The translations under genes and the position numbers were made by a program. The notes under the pieces are model-generated. The model worked only from the letters and a program-made list of their open reading frames with translations, was not told where the DNA came from and did no database searches. Shown one piece after another: positions 56,368-64,000 of a stretch of DNA of 64,000 nt (positions within the stretch are counted from its first letter, which is position 1; each line of letters starts with the position of its first letter). The stretch covers positions 1 through 64,000 of the forward strand of contig JBKCHH010000005.1 in NCBI GenBank assembly GCA_046302855.1, in the 5' to 3' direction. Origin of the DNA: JBKCHH01 sp046302855 (GTDB taxonomy: Bacteria > Pseudomonadota > Alphaproteobacteria > Rickettsiales > UBA8987).

Positions 56368-56587
56368 TCCGATTTTCATTTTCCTCACCCTAATACGCGA
56401 GACTATTTATGAGAAAATAATTGAAAAATGAGAATAATCAACTATTTTTGAAGTTGTATTTATTTGAATGTAAAAAGAAGAAATAAGTTATGATCCCGTG
56501 GTGTATACAAATCACAATTTAATCTGATATTTTAGTTCTTTTTTTACGGTTGTGGATAAGTTTTAAGGGTAAGGGCTCAAGCATTGT

Positions 56588-56656
56588 TGGTCTCGAAATT
56601 TCCCGGCTGATGTTTAGCGGTACGAATAGGGCTGATTTCAAGACCATTAGTGGTCT
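56588..56656 (-). other. Three-arm structured element upstream of the accessory operon
   Basis: Arms TGGTCTCGAAAT (56588-56599), ATTTCAAGACCA (56635-56646) and TGGTCT (56651-56656). The middle arm can pair with either outer one: a 12-bp stem with one mismatch across a 35-nt loop, or a 6-bp stem with a TTAG loop. Such mutually exclusive pairing is typical of attenuators. I recognise no known riboswitch. The rest of 56293-56744 shows no gene. Confidence 0.4.
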
Positions 56657-56744
56657 GAGAAAAGATGCAATCGTTGAACCTCCCTGATTTCGCGCCAGTG
56701 TGACCGCAATTAAGAATATCGCTACAAATCAATTAAGTCAATTA

Positions 56745-56820
56745 TGGTGGAGGATAGCGGACTCGAACCGCTGACGTCTTGCTTGCAAAGCAAGTGCTCT
56801 ACCAACTGAGCTAATCCCCC
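56745..56820 (-). tRNA. tRNA-Ala (anticodon TGC)
   Basis: 76-base cloverleaf with encoded CCA: acceptor GGGGGAT/ATCCTCC, D-arm GCTCAGTTGGTAGAGC, anticodon stem CTTGC/GCAAG with loop TTTGCAA, T-loop GTTCGAGTCC. It stands alone, not inside an rRNA operon in this window. Confidence 0.97.
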
Positions 56821-56929
56821 AAAAAATAATATATTTATGTGATATATGTAGGGGGGTCTTTAAATGTAATATAATAAATAGTCAATAATAAACCTATTTA
56901 TTTGTGGGGGGGGGGTGCTAAAGGAAAAT

Positions 56930-57082
56930 CGTCATTGCTATTGACGCGAAGCGACAAAGCAATTGTCCAAAAACAAGGCAGAGCTTGGATAACAGACAAG
57001 TTTTTGCAAGAAACGCCTTTGTTGTGGATTGCCGCGTCGTCCGCCTACGCTAAGGCTTCGGCGAGACTTCCTCGCAATGACG
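56930..57082. repeat. Dispersed palindromic repeat, family A, copy 5
   Basis: CGTCATTGCTATTGACGCGAAGC ends opposite CTTCCTCGCAATGACG; internal AACAAGGCAGAGCTTGG and GTTGTGGATTGCCGCG. One arm carries an extra CGCCTACGCTAAGGCTTCGG segment, like the one at 50.14 kb. Preceded by a G9-10 run at 56905. Confidence 0.82.
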
Positions 57083-57098
57083 AATATCGGAACAAAAC

Positions 57099-57851
57099 CT
57101 AAAAAGGTGTAATTATATCAATAACTTGGTTGCCAATTCTTGGTTGCTGAACATCTGAAATTAAGCCCCTACCACCGTAAGAGATTCTAGCCTCGGCTAT
57201 TCTTTCCGCATCTACCGTATTTTGCGGAGTTATGTCATCTGGGCGAACCACCCCCTCTACTGTTAACTGCCTAATTTCGTTATTCACCCTAATTTCTTGT
57301 GAGCCATATATTACCAAATTGCCATTATTAGTTACTTGGGTTACAACCGCTGCCACCTTAGTTTCAATCTTTTCTTGCCTACCAATTGAGCCTTCCCCCT
57401 TATTATCTAGGTTAGAGCTTTTGGATAACAAATTAGAAGGGTCTGGCGTGCCGGGTAGATTTTTTATCAACAGATTATTTTCTGCACCAAATAGTTTTGG
57501 AATGCCAAGTTTATCAGATTCCTCCCTTGTTCTTTCTGTTTTATTGTTCAAATCTGCCTTATCTGAAATGGCAACATTTACGGTTAGAATATCGCCCGCA
57601 TTTTTGGCTCTTTTATCGGCAAAAAATTGCCTTGCCCCATCACTCCACAGGGAATTTTTCTTTATGTTTGCCTTATTATCTTGCTTGGCGGTGCTTGGCC
57701 ACTTAATTGGCACGGAGGATTGCTTTTCATCTGGAATTTTAGATTCGCTCATCGGCGGAGCCTTGCCCACCCATTTTAGCCTATCTACCTGCGAAGATAC
57801 GCATCCAGATAAAGATAAAGCTAGTAATATTGTTGCGGTAATAATTTTCAT
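57099..57851 (-). CDS. flgH: Flagellar L-ring protein FlgH
   Basis: 250-residue outer-membrane lipoprotein (LSLSGC lipobox) forming the L ring around the rod. SLWSDGARQFFADKRAKNAG, DILTVNV and the C-terminal ISYGGRGLISDVQQPRIGNQ are family signatures. Last gene of flgF-flgG-flgA-flgH; overlaps flgA by 4 nt. Confidence 0.95.
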   Translation of the reverse strand: MKIITATILLALSLSGCVSSQVDRLKWVGKAPPMSESKIPDEKQSSVPIKWPSTAKQDNKANIKKNSLWSDGARQFFADKRAKNAGDILTVNVAISDKADLNNKTERTREESDKLGIPKLFGAENNLLIKNLPGTPDPSNLLSKSSNLDNKGEGSIGRQEKIETKVAAVVTQVTNNGNLVIYGSQEIRVNNEIRQLTVEGVVRPDDITPQNTVDAERIAEARISYGGRGLISDVQQPRIGNQVIDIITPF

Positions 57852-58648
57852 AAGCTCTGTTCCTTTTCAATGCTTGCGGTTAAGTTATTAGCAGAAGAAA
57901 AAACGCTACCACTTCCATCTTCATTAATTTTCACCTTAATAATTTTGCCACTATCGATATTTTTTGCATCAATTATTTCACCAACTTCTGCATTTTTCAT
58001 AGCCTGCAATTTGGTTTGAATGGTTATATTGTTTGCCACATAAGTGCCAGTTATTACATCATTCTTTTTTACTAGAAATGGTCTAGTAAAATATATTGCC
58101 TTTAGCATCGCCCCTTCACGCACAGCACGGGAAGAGCTTTTGCCGATAATTTCATCTGAGGATAACATTATATCACCCCTAACCAATTTTTTTGGCATAT
58201 CTGCAACCTTAATATCGCCTTCTCTTATCACTTCGCCTTTTTTAAATTCCCTTGCTAAAACAGGAACTTTAACTAATTGAACTACCCTGCCCTTTAGAGT
58301 AATTTCTTTATTTTCGCTATCTAACATTTCTGCCACGAACTCACCCTTTTTTTCGTTATAAGCTATATCTTTTAGCTGAAAGGTTTTGTTAGTGTTGCTG
58401 GCATTTTCTTCAAGGATTTTAAAAGGCACTAGATTGCTTTTACCCTTATAACTAAATCTTAACTGCGATAGTTTAAATTGATTATTGATATTAGGCACGC
58501 CCTTTTGGGTGGGGTTGATTTCTTCTAATTTCAGCAAAACTTCTGCTTGCAGAACTTCATTTAAATCTTCCAGTTTAAAATATTCCCCTTCCGCTTTTAG
58601 TTGAGTGAAGGAAAAAATTATAGCAAAAAATAATAGTAGCCTATTCAT
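57848..58648 (-). CDS. flgA: Flagella basal body P-ring formation protein FlgA
   Basis: Periplasmic chaperone for FlgI assembly into the P ring. I start at the ATG encoding MNRLLLFFAIIFSFTQLKAE (266 residues, with a Sec signal); a longer upstream frame overlaps flgG and is unlikely. The SAF-like C-terminal part has the FlgA pattern VPVLAREFKKGEVIREGDI, RPFLVKKNDVITG and the final GEIIDAKNIDSGKIIKVKI segment. Confidence 0.9.
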   Translation of the reverse strand: MNRLLLFFAIIFSFTQLKAEGEYFKLEDLNEVLQAEVLLKLEEINPTQKGVPNINNQFKLSQLRFSYKGKSNLVPFKILEENASNTNKTFQLKDIAYNEKKGEFVAEMLDSENKEITLKGRVVQLVKVPVLAREFKKGEVIREGDIKVADMPKKLVRGDIMLSSDEIIGKSSSRAVREGAMLKAIYFTRPFLVKKNDVITGTYVANNITIQTKLQAMKNAEVGEIIDAKNIDSGKIIKVKINEDGSGSVFSSANNLTASIEKEQSL

Positions 58649-58656
58649 AAAAAATA

Positions 58657-59442
58657 TTAGTTTAATTGTGATACCCTTGCCAACATTTCGTCTGAACGCT
58701 TTAGTAGCTGAGAGCAAAATTCATAAACCCTTTGTGCCTTCATCATGTTGGTAATTTCATCCACTGAATTTACATTGGATGATTCTAAATAGCCCTGTTT
58801 TAACTCACCAAATCCGGGGTCGCCAGCAAAGCCTTGAATGGGGGCGCCACTAGTTGCAGTTTCTAAAAATAGATTGTCACCTTGAGCCTCTAACCCACCT
58901 TCATTTACAAAATTTACTATTGTAATCTGCCCAATAATGGTATCTTGCACCTGCCCATTTACCTTGGCAGATACCACTCCTAAGTTATTGATGCTTACAG
59001 ATATTGCTTCTGGTGGAATAGTAATTCCAGGTTGAATTATATAACCTTCAGATGTTACCATTTCGCCATTTGCATTTACTGAAAAGCTCCCATCCCTTGT
59101 ATAGGCCTCGGTTCCATCTGGTCTTTCTACAATAAAATAGCCTCTGCCATTTACGGCTAAATCGAACGGTCTATCAGTTTGCTGCAAGGCACCCTGCTCT
59201 AACCTTTTAGAAACAGCCACAGCCCTTACACCCAAACCAATCTGCAAGCCACTTGGAAGCAGGGTTTCATCTTGTGAAGAATCTGAACCAGTTCTCCTTA
59301 AATTTTGATATAATAAATCTGTAAATTCCGCCCTACCCGCTTTAAAACCAGTAGTGTTGGAGTTGGCAATATTGTGCGAAATTACCTCGGTTAAAAGCTC
59401 TTGTGCTTTCATCCCTTGGGTTGCGGTGTTCATCGTTCTCAT
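58657..59442 (-). CDS. flgG: Flagellar distal rod protein FlgG
   Basis: 261 residues; MRTMNTATQGMKAQELLTEV, ISHNIANSNTTGFKAGRAEF and the C-terminal ESSNVNSVDEITNMMKAQR are the rod/hook family signatures. Exported through the flagellar type III apparatus, so no signal peptide. Between flgF and flgA. Confidence 0.96.
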   Translation of the reverse strand: MRTMNTATQGMKAQELLTEVISHNIANSNTTGFKAGRAEFTDLLYQNLRRTGSDSSQDETLLPSGLQIGLGVRAVAVSKRLEQGALQQTDRPFDLAVNGRGYFIVERPDGTEAYTRDGSFSVNANGEMVTSEGYIIQPGITIPPEAISVSINNLGVVSAKVNGQVQDTIIGQITIVNFVNEGGLEAQGDNLFLETATSGAPIQGFAGDPGFGELKQGYLESSNVNSVDEITNMMKAQRVYEFCSQLLKRSDEMLARVSQLN

Positions 59443-59467
59443 AGTTTACTCCCCTTTTGGTTAATTA

Positions 59468-60307
59468 TTAATTTCCACCACCTAGCAAAACATCTATCGA
59501 TTTTAATTGCAGGCGATGGTTATCTGCAACTAAACTGGCGATTGAGGTGGCATTTCTATTTACCTTCATCATCTCCGCCGTTTCAGAGATGGCACTTATA
59601 TTTGAATCTTCAAGCATTCCTTGCGCCAAAACAAAATCTTCAAAAGCAGTGGCAACAGTTGGCTCTTCTTTTTTGTTGATGAACAGGCTAGAGGCAACCA
59701 TTTCCATATTTAGTAAATTTTTGAACTTAACAACTCTAAGCTGACCTCTATTTTCCCAAGCACCATTTATTCTAGAAGTTACCATTCCTTCATCTGATAT
59801 TTGAATTTCTTGATCCTCCTCACCAAAGGTTATATCGCCACCTATGCTTAATATACTGTAGCCTTCTGCGTTTGTTAGCCTACCATCAGCAGAGATGGTA
59901 AAATTACCGTTTCTTGTATAGGCATCTCCAAAGGGAGCCTTCACCACAAAAAATCCTTCGCCATTTATGGCAACATCTAGCTGTTTAGCAGTGGATTTAA
60001 GCGGACCTTGAGAAAAATCATTAACGCCTGCGTAATCTTGCCCATAAGAAAGGGTGCGTTTGCCGTATCTAGTATTTAAATGTTTATATTCATTAAACAT
60101 AACATTTTTCTGCTTAAAGCCAGAAGTATTGGCATTTGCCATATTGTTTGAAACAGTATCCAGCTGGTTATAAAGCCCAGATTGGCGAGAGATTCCAACA
60201 TAAATAGCATTATCTGCTGCAAAACTATTTATAGTATAGGTAAGCAGAATTAACGGAATAACAAAAAAATAGGCAAGATATTTTGTAGCTATTTTAGGTA
60301 TCACCAT
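59468..60307 (-). CDS. flgF: Flagellar proximal rod protein FlgF with unusual N-terminal hydrophobic extension
   Basis: 279 residues. The normal FlgF start (DNAIYVGISRQSGLYNQLDT) occurs at about residue 32. Before it lies MVIPKIATKYLAYFFVIPLI and more, a basic-hydrophobic stretch ending SFAA, which looks like a Sec signal peptide. No ATG, GTG or TTG occurs in frame between the hydrophobic core and the FlgF domain. VSNNMANANTSGFKQKNVMF and MLEDSNISAISETAEMMKVN confirm the family. First gene of the flg operon, behind a sigma-54 promoter. Confidence 0.92.
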   Translation of the reverse strand: MVIPKIATKYLAYFFVIPLILLTYTINSFAADNAIYVGISRQSGLYNQLDTVSNNMANANTSGFKQKNVMFNEYKHLNTRYGKRTLSYGQDYAGVNDFSQGPLKSTAKQLDVAINGEGFFVVKAPFGDAYTRNGNFTISADGRLTNAEGYSILSIGGDITFGEEDQEIQISDEGMVTSRINGAWENRGQLRVVKFKNLLNMEMVASSLFINKKEEPTVATAFEDFVLAQGMLEDSNISAISETAEMMKVNRNATSIASLVADNHRLQLKSIDVLLGGGN

Positions 60308-60335
60308 AAGTAAAAACTATTGACCCTAGACTAAA

Positions 60336-60352
60336 GGCAATATCTGTGCCAA
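60336..60352 (-). promoter_or_regulatory. Sigma-54 (RpoN) promoter of flgFGAH
   Basis: Minus strand TTGGCACAGATATTGCC: the GG and GC doublets are separated by exactly ten bases, matching TTGGCAC-N5-TTGC. It lies 28 bp before the flgF ATG. In Caulobacter, middle/late flagellar operons use the same type of promoter with the activator FlbD. Confidence 0.85.
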
Positions 60353-60368
60353 AAAATTTATTCACATA

Positions 60369-60932
60369 CTACTCACACACCACCACCCTTTTATCGGTAA
60401 TAATAACATCTAGTTTGTAATCATGCTCTTGTGGGCTAATGTGGTTGATTATTTGAAAATCATATGCCAAGCCAACCGCCACAATTTCTTCTACCTTGCT
60501 TAATGCCTGCAAGGTTGCATCATAGTAGCCACCGCCATAGCCAATTCTGTTGCCCTTTAAATCAACCGCAAGTAGAGGCACCAAAACTATATTCGGTAAT
60601 AATAATGGCTTGGTAGATAAAGGCTCTGGAATTAGATGTTTAGCAGATTTGTATAATCTATCGCCCTTATTAAACTGCCTAAATTCTAGCAATTTAGAAT
60701 TTTCAACTATTGCTGGGATGGAGGTTCTATAACCCATATCTTGCAATATTTCTATTATCAGTTCGCAACCAATTTCACCATTAATACTTGCGTAGCCTGC
60801 AACTGCGTCCCCTAACTCTAGCGGAAAATTGCCCATAAATTTAGAGGCAAGATTTCTTTCCATTAGCTTTCTTTGCTTATCATCCAAGGCTTTTCTTCTA
60901 GCCAAAATGGTTTGGCGGATTTTACTTTTCAT
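60369..60932 (-). CDS. fau: 5-formyltetrahydrofolate cyclo-ligase
   Basis: ATP-dependent conversion of 5-formyl-THF to 5,10-methenyl-THF; 187 residues. Signatures: RQTILARRKALDDKQRKLME at the N-terminus, and VPLLAVDLKGNRIGYGGGYYD with the conserved Gly-rich loop. It ends DVIITDKRVVV. Divergent from dusB. Confidence 0.92.
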   Translation of the reverse strand: MKSKIRQTILARRKALDDKQRKLMERNLASKFMGNFPLELGDAVAGYASINGEIGCELIIEILQDMGYRTSIPAIVENSKLLEFRQFNKGDRLYKSAKHLIPEPLSTKPLLLPNIVLVPLLAVDLKGNRIGYGGGYYDATLQALSKVEEIVAVGLAYDFQIINHISPQEHDYKLDVIITDKRVVVCE

Positions 60933-60974
60933 ATTACATATTGAATGGTATAAGTTAATTTTTAAACTTTACTC

Positions 60975-61955
60975 ATGCAACCTTTATTTAAACAGATAAA
61001 AATAGATAATATAACCTTGGCTAATAATGTTATTCTAGCACCTATGAGTGGCGTTAGTGATAATCCTTTTAGAAGGTTAGTAAAGGGCTTTGGAAAATCT
61101 TTGGTGGTATCTGAAATGATAGCCTCTAGAGCGATGATTATGCAAACAAAAGAGTCTATGCAAAAGGCTCATTTCGATAAGACAGAATATCCCTCCAGTG
61201 TGCAATTAGCAGGGTGCGAGCCAGATGTTATGGCAGAGGCCGCAAAACTAAATGAAGATATGGGAGCCTCTATTATAGATATTAACTTTGGTTGCCCTGT
61301 AAAAAAGGTGGTGAATGGGCATGCTGGCTCTGCCATGATGCGAGATGAAGCCAAGGCAAGGGAAGTGCTAGAGGCAACTGTAAAGGCGGTAAAAATTCCA
61401 GTAACTTTAAAAATGCGTATGGGGTGGGATTTTAATTCGCTAAATGCTCCAGTAATTGCCAAAATTGCCGAAGAGGTGGGGATAAAAATGCTTACCATCC
61501 ACGGCAGAACAAGATCGCAAATGTATGATGGCAAGGCCGATTGGAAGTTTATCCGCACTGTAAAAAATGCGGTAAAAATCCCTGTAATTGCCAATGGTGA
61601 TATAAATTCCGTGCAGGACGCAGTGCAAGCATTAGAAGATTCTGGTGCAGATGGGGTAATGATTGGCAGGGGTGCTTACGGCAAGCCTTGGCTTATAAAC
61701 AATATAGCCCATTATTTTGAAACAGGTGAGGTTTTGCCAGAACTAAGCAATCAAAGAAAAAAAGAAATTATTATAGAGCATTACACAGATATGCTTTCTT
61801 TCTACGGCACAGAACTTGGCGTTAGAATGGCAAGAAAACACCTGGGCTGGTATAGTGCTGGCATGCACTCCTCCGCTGATTTTCGATACAGAGTTATGAG
61901 AGAAGACTGCCCCACCAAGGTGAAGCAATATGTAGCTGAGTTTTTTAAGGATTAA
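60975..61955 (+). CDS. dusB: tRNA-dihydrouridine synthase B
   Basis: FMN-dependent reduction of uridines in tRNA D-loops; 326 residues. [40 protein letters not shown] (catalytic Cys), [17 protein letters not shown] and [10 protein letters not shown] are DusB/NifR3 motifs. ATG start. Confidence 0.95.
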   Translation: MQPLFKQIKIDNITLANNVILAPMSGVSDNPFRRLVKGFGKSLVVSEMIASRAMIMQTKESMQKAHFDKTEYPSSVQLAGCEPDVMAEAAKLNEDMGASIIDINFGCPVKKVVNGHAGSAMMRDEAKAREVLEATVKAVKIPVTLKMRMGWDFNSLNAPVIAKIAEEVGIKMLTIHGRTRSQMYDGKADWKFIRTVKNAVKIPVIANGDINSVQDAVQALEDSGADGVMIGRGAYGKPWLINNIAHYFETGEVLPELSNQRKKEIIIEHYTDMLSFYGTELGVRMARKHLGWYSAGMHSSADFRYRVMREDCPTKVKQYVAEFFKD

Positions 61956-61996
61956 AAATAGTTTTTACCACAAATCTCCCCAAAAAAACACATCTG

Positions 61997-62012
61997 TTAA
62001 CTATTTATTAAC
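61997..62012. promoter_or_regulatory. TTAA-N7-TTAAC site (CtrA-box-like) upstream of the lysis region
   Basis: TTAACTATTTATTAAC fits the CtrA consensus exactly. It lies about 180 bp before the hypothetical gene at 62.19 kb. In Rhodobacter capsulatus, CtrA controls gene-transfer-agent and lysis genes, which would fit the holin/endolysin pair. Chance matches remain possible. Confidence 0.35.
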
Positions 62013-62189
62013 TAAGTTTTTAGAAACCATAATAAATACAATCATAGGTTGAAGAAAATGGGTGACGATGAACTGAGGCAAATTAGCAACATATCAACAA
62101 TATTTAACCATCTTATTTAAAATCACCCTTCCGCACTCAACTAAAAATTGTAATTTTGAATAACTAATAAAACAACAATAGGAGAGTTT

Positions 62190-62591
62190 ATGGAAGATAA
62201 TTTTAACCTAAAGCACGAAAATTCTACTGAATATGATTCTAAGCAAACAAGCCCAGAAACAGCCCTGTGGCGGGCGGTAATTACGCAGGCTTTAATGGAC
62301 GCTGGCTCTTCCTCTAAAAAACAAGAAATGAACTATTCTAGGTATCATGCCAAATCTTGGTTGCAGGGCGATAGTAAAGATTTTGAACTAGTGTGTGATT
62401 TAGCAGGTTTAAACCCATATTATGTTTCTAAAAACTCTAAAAAGGCAATAGCGAAAAAATGCACTTGGCGAAAAACTAAAAAGGAAAAGGCTAGAAACTA
62501 TATAAATATAATTACCCCAGATTCTATTGATGGAATTATTACCATACCTATGCAGGCGGGGTTTCCTTCTGGTGCATCCGACGGGATTTGA
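62190..62591 (+). CDS. Hypothetical protein ending inside an antisense tRNA gene
   Basis: 133 residues with a good AGGAG before the ATG. Central segment [20 protein letters not shown], then HAKSWL and [19 protein letters not shown], a composition I associate with small conserved alphaproteobacterial proteins of phage-like regions; no named family. No signal or membrane segment; the middle is basic ([10 protein letters not shown]). The last seven codons and the TGA lie within tRNA-Arg on the other strand. Confidence 0.65.
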   Translation: MEDNFNLKHENSTEYDSKQTSPETALWRAVITQALMDAGSSSKKQEMNYSRYHAKSWLQGDSKDFELVCDLAGLNPYYVSKNSKKAIAKKCTWRKTKKEKARNYINIITPDSIDGIITIPMQAGFPSGASDGI

Positions 62592-62646
62592 ACCCATAAC
62601 CTTTGCCTTCGGAGGGCAATGCTCTATCCAGTTAAGCTACGGATGC
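62570..62646 (-). tRNA. tRNA-Arg (anticodon CCG)
   Basis: 77-base cloverleaf with encoded CCA on the minus strand: acceptor GCATCCG/CGGATGC, anticodon stem TTGCC/GGCAA with loop CTCCGAA, T-loop GTTCAAATCC. The 3' end overlaps the hypothetical gene on the plus strand by 22 bp. Confidence 0.97.
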
Positions 62647-62697
62647 TTGGGTGTAGCGATAATAGCCCTTCAATAACCATAATTATAAAATAAATCT

Positions 62698-63105
62698 ATG
62701 ATTACTTTATTCGGTAGCCTTATTGGCTTTTTTGGCTCAATAATTCCAGACATTGTAAAAATATTTCAAGATAGGCAAGATAAAAGGCACGAGCTTGAGA
62801 TATTAAAGTTGCAAATTGAGCGAGAAAAAACCATCCACGGACAAAAGCTAGAGGCAATTTCTCAGCAGGCAGATATTGCAGAGGCGAAAGTTTTGTATCA
62901 AACCTATAAAACAGAAATAAAATGGGTGGACGCCCTAAATGGCACTGTTCGCCCTGTTATTGCCTATAGTTTCTTTTTTCTATACGCCTTTTTAAAAATT
63001 GAACTTAGCGATAATTTGTGGACTGAGGAGGACCAAGCCATCTTCGCCGGCATCATAAGTTTTTACTTTGGGCAAAGAAGCATGTGGAAAATGCGTGGAA
63101 GATAA
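62698..63105 (+). CDS. Holin-like three-helix membrane protein (GTA/phage type)
   Basis: 135 residues. N-terminal hydrophobic helix (ITLFGSLIGFFGSIIPDIVK), a long charged coil (about 20-75, DRQDKRHELEILKLQIEREK), then two hydrophobic helices around VRPVIAYSFFFLYAFL and IFAGIISFYFGQRSMWK. The last segment, F-Y-F-G-x-R, resembles the 3TM holin family linked to gene transfer agents. It overlaps the surroundings of the endolysin start, 5 bp apart, the order expected for a lysis cassette. Confidence 0.7.
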   Translation: MITLFGSLIGFFGSIIPDIVKIFQDRQDKRHELEILKLQIEREKTIHGQKLEAISQQADIAEAKVLYQTYKTEIKWVDALNGTVRPVIAYSFFFLYAFLKIELSDNLWTEEDQAIFAGIISFYFGQRSMWKMRGR

Positions 63106-63110
63106 GTTTT

Positions 63111-63542
63111 ATGAAAACCAACACTTACGGCATTGAAATTATTAAGCATTTTGAAGGGTTTTCTTCCACACCCTATCTATGCCCTGCGGGCTACAAAACT
63201 ATTGGCTATGGGCATTTAATAAAAGCTAATGAAAACTTCACCAGTATTACTTTAACTGAAGCGGAAGAATTACTTATAAAAGATTTAAGAAAAGCAGAAA
63301 ATTCCGTGATAAATTTAATCAATACCACACTGCATGAAAATCAATTTTCCGCCCTTGTTTCCTTTGTATATAATTTAGGTGGCGGAGCCTTGCAAGGCTC
63401 AACCCTTCGGATGAAAATTAATCGTGGTGAAACAAATGTAGAAAATGAATTTTTAAAATGGGTATATGCCAATGGTAAAAAATTGCGTGGCTTACTAAAC
63501 AGGCGTATTGCAGAAGCGGAATTATTTGCTAAGATTGATTAA
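63111..63542 (+). CDS. Endolysin / lysozyme, glycoside hydrolase family 24
   Basis: 143 residues beginning at the ATG encoding MKTNTYGIEIIKHFEGF, with GGAAG upstream. The catalytic Glu lies in HFEGFSSTPYLCPAGYKTIG, which has the E-x8-x-x5-T spacing of T4-type lysozymes (Cys at the central position, as in many phage enzymes). FSALVSFVYNLGGGALQGST and LLNRRIAEAELF complete the signature. No signal peptide, so export probably depends on the holin-like protein encoded 5 bp upstream. It cleaves peptidoglycan glycan strands. Confidence 0.9.
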   Translation: MKTNTYGIEIIKHFEGFSSTPYLCPAGYKTIGYGHLIKANENFTSITLTEAEELLIKDLRKAENSVINLINTTLHENQFSALVSFVYNLGGGALQGSTLRMKINRGETNVENEFLKWVYANGKKLRGLLNRRIAEAELFAKID

Positions 63543-63560
63543 GGTTAACTAAAAAATTCT

Positions 63561-64000
63561 ATGAAAATAATTTTTATGGGCACGCCAAACTTTGCCCGTA
63601 ATATTTTAGAAACATTAATTTCTAATAAAAAAAATATTGTTGCTGTCTATACGCAAGCTCCTAAGCCCGCTAAAAGGGGGCAGGAATTGCAAAAATCCCC
63701 CGTTCATCTATTGGCAGAAGAACGCAATTTGCAAGTTTTTACTCCGCAAAATTTAAAAAATGAGGCAGAAAATATAAAGGCAATATCGCCAGATATTATT
63801 TTAGTGGTAGCCTATGGCATGATTCTGCCAAAAGAGATTTTAGAAATACCAAAATTTGGCTGTTTTAATGTTCACCCCTCTCTACTACCCAGATGGCGCG
63901 GTGCTTCACCCATAGAACATACTATTATGTATAGAGATGACTCTACTGCTTGTGCAATCATAAAAATGGAGCTAGGGCTTGATGTGGGCGATATAGTTTT
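63561..64000 (+). CDS. fmt: Methionyl-tRNA formyltransferase (5' part, cut by window end)
   Basis: Formylates Met-tRNA-fMet for initiation. 146 codons are visible: IIFMGTPNFARNILETLIS at the start, YTQAPKPAKRGQ, and the catalytic region NVHPSLLPRWRGASPIEHTI. The remainder lies outside. It follows the endolysin by 18 bp. def is usually adjacent but is not visible. Confidence 0.95.
   Translation, partial: MKIIFMGTPNFARNILETLISNKKNIVAVYTQAPKPAKRGQELQKSPVHLLAEERNLQVFTPQNLKNEAENIKAISPDIILVVAYGMILPKEILEIPKFGCFNVHPSLLPRWRGASPIEHTIMYRDDSTACAIIKMELGLDVGDIV

Noticed and set aside
56530..56744. Idea that this is tmRNA, 6S RNA or SRP RNA
   Set aside because: I looked for the conserved tmRNA ends, the SRP tetraloop region and the 6S bubble and found none; only the paired arms are supportable.
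62058..62120. 20-codon frame starting MGDDELRQISNI
   Set aside because: Too short, no ribosome site and no terminator; not supportable as a gene.

Overview
The window is a chromosomal segment of an AT-rich, Gram-negative alphaproteobacterium. The evidence is a long S10/spc ribosomal-protein run, hflK-hflC-degP, phaB with a phasin, a sigma-54-type promoter before flgF-flgG-flgA-flgH, several TTAA-N7-TTAA sites resembling the CtrA box, and a VirB6-type secretion channel protein. Small intergenic distances, many ATGA overlaps and dispersed palindromic repeats suggest a reduced but not minimal genome. The cell is probably flagellated (flg genes), makes polyhydroxybutyrate-type granules (phaB, phasin) and meets light (photolyase). 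It may lie near Rickettsiales or another host-associated alphaproteobacterial order, but I cannot place it further.

Layout. 0-16 kb: a possible transposase tail at the edge, then housekeeping genes (hemC, tsaE, metW-like, a PBP1A-like glycosyltransferase, gltX, an orphan prepilin, bioA, gpsA, a BON lipoprotein, ruvC-ruvA, aroQ, phrB, acpP-fabF). 15.5-25.7 kb: an orphan small gene, lipoproteins, frr-rpmF, bamE, groES-groEL, a large VirB6-like protein carrying an M23 peptidase domain, a phasin, rsmD and tsaB. 25.8-37.3 kb: rplO back to rpsJ, tuf and tRNA-Gly on the minus strand; several ribosomal proteins have unusual low-complexity extensions, most strikingly L22 with a histidine-rich N-terminal tail. 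37.3-49.8 kb: a 41-residue orphan membrane peptide, mrp, hflK-hflC-degP (the protease has lost its triad), miaA, serB, csrA, another orphan small gene, tRNA-fMet, phaB, ispG, an SH3-domain protein and cimA. 50.4-56.3 kb: a tightly coupled five-gene accessory operon (membrane protein, sterol desaturase/fatty acid hydroxylase family, GH3-family acyl-amido synthetase, enolase-superfamily epimerase, CocE/NonD-type hydrolase lipoprotein) that looks compositionally different from its surroundings. 56.7-64 kb: tRNA-Ala, the flgFGAH operon, a formyl-THF cyclo-ligase, dusB, a hypothetical gene ending inside an antisense tRNA-Arg, a holin-like/endolysin pair and the start of fmt.

The items most worth a second look are the accessory operon at 50.4-56.3 kb and its structured leader, the VirB6-M23 fusion, the His-rich L22, two multi-domain enzymes with all catalytic motifs lost (PBP1A transpeptidase, DegP), the small orphan genes with their own terminators (two sharing one long upstream region), and the holin/endolysin pair. 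Names are assigned by reading motifs in translated sequence; no database search was run.
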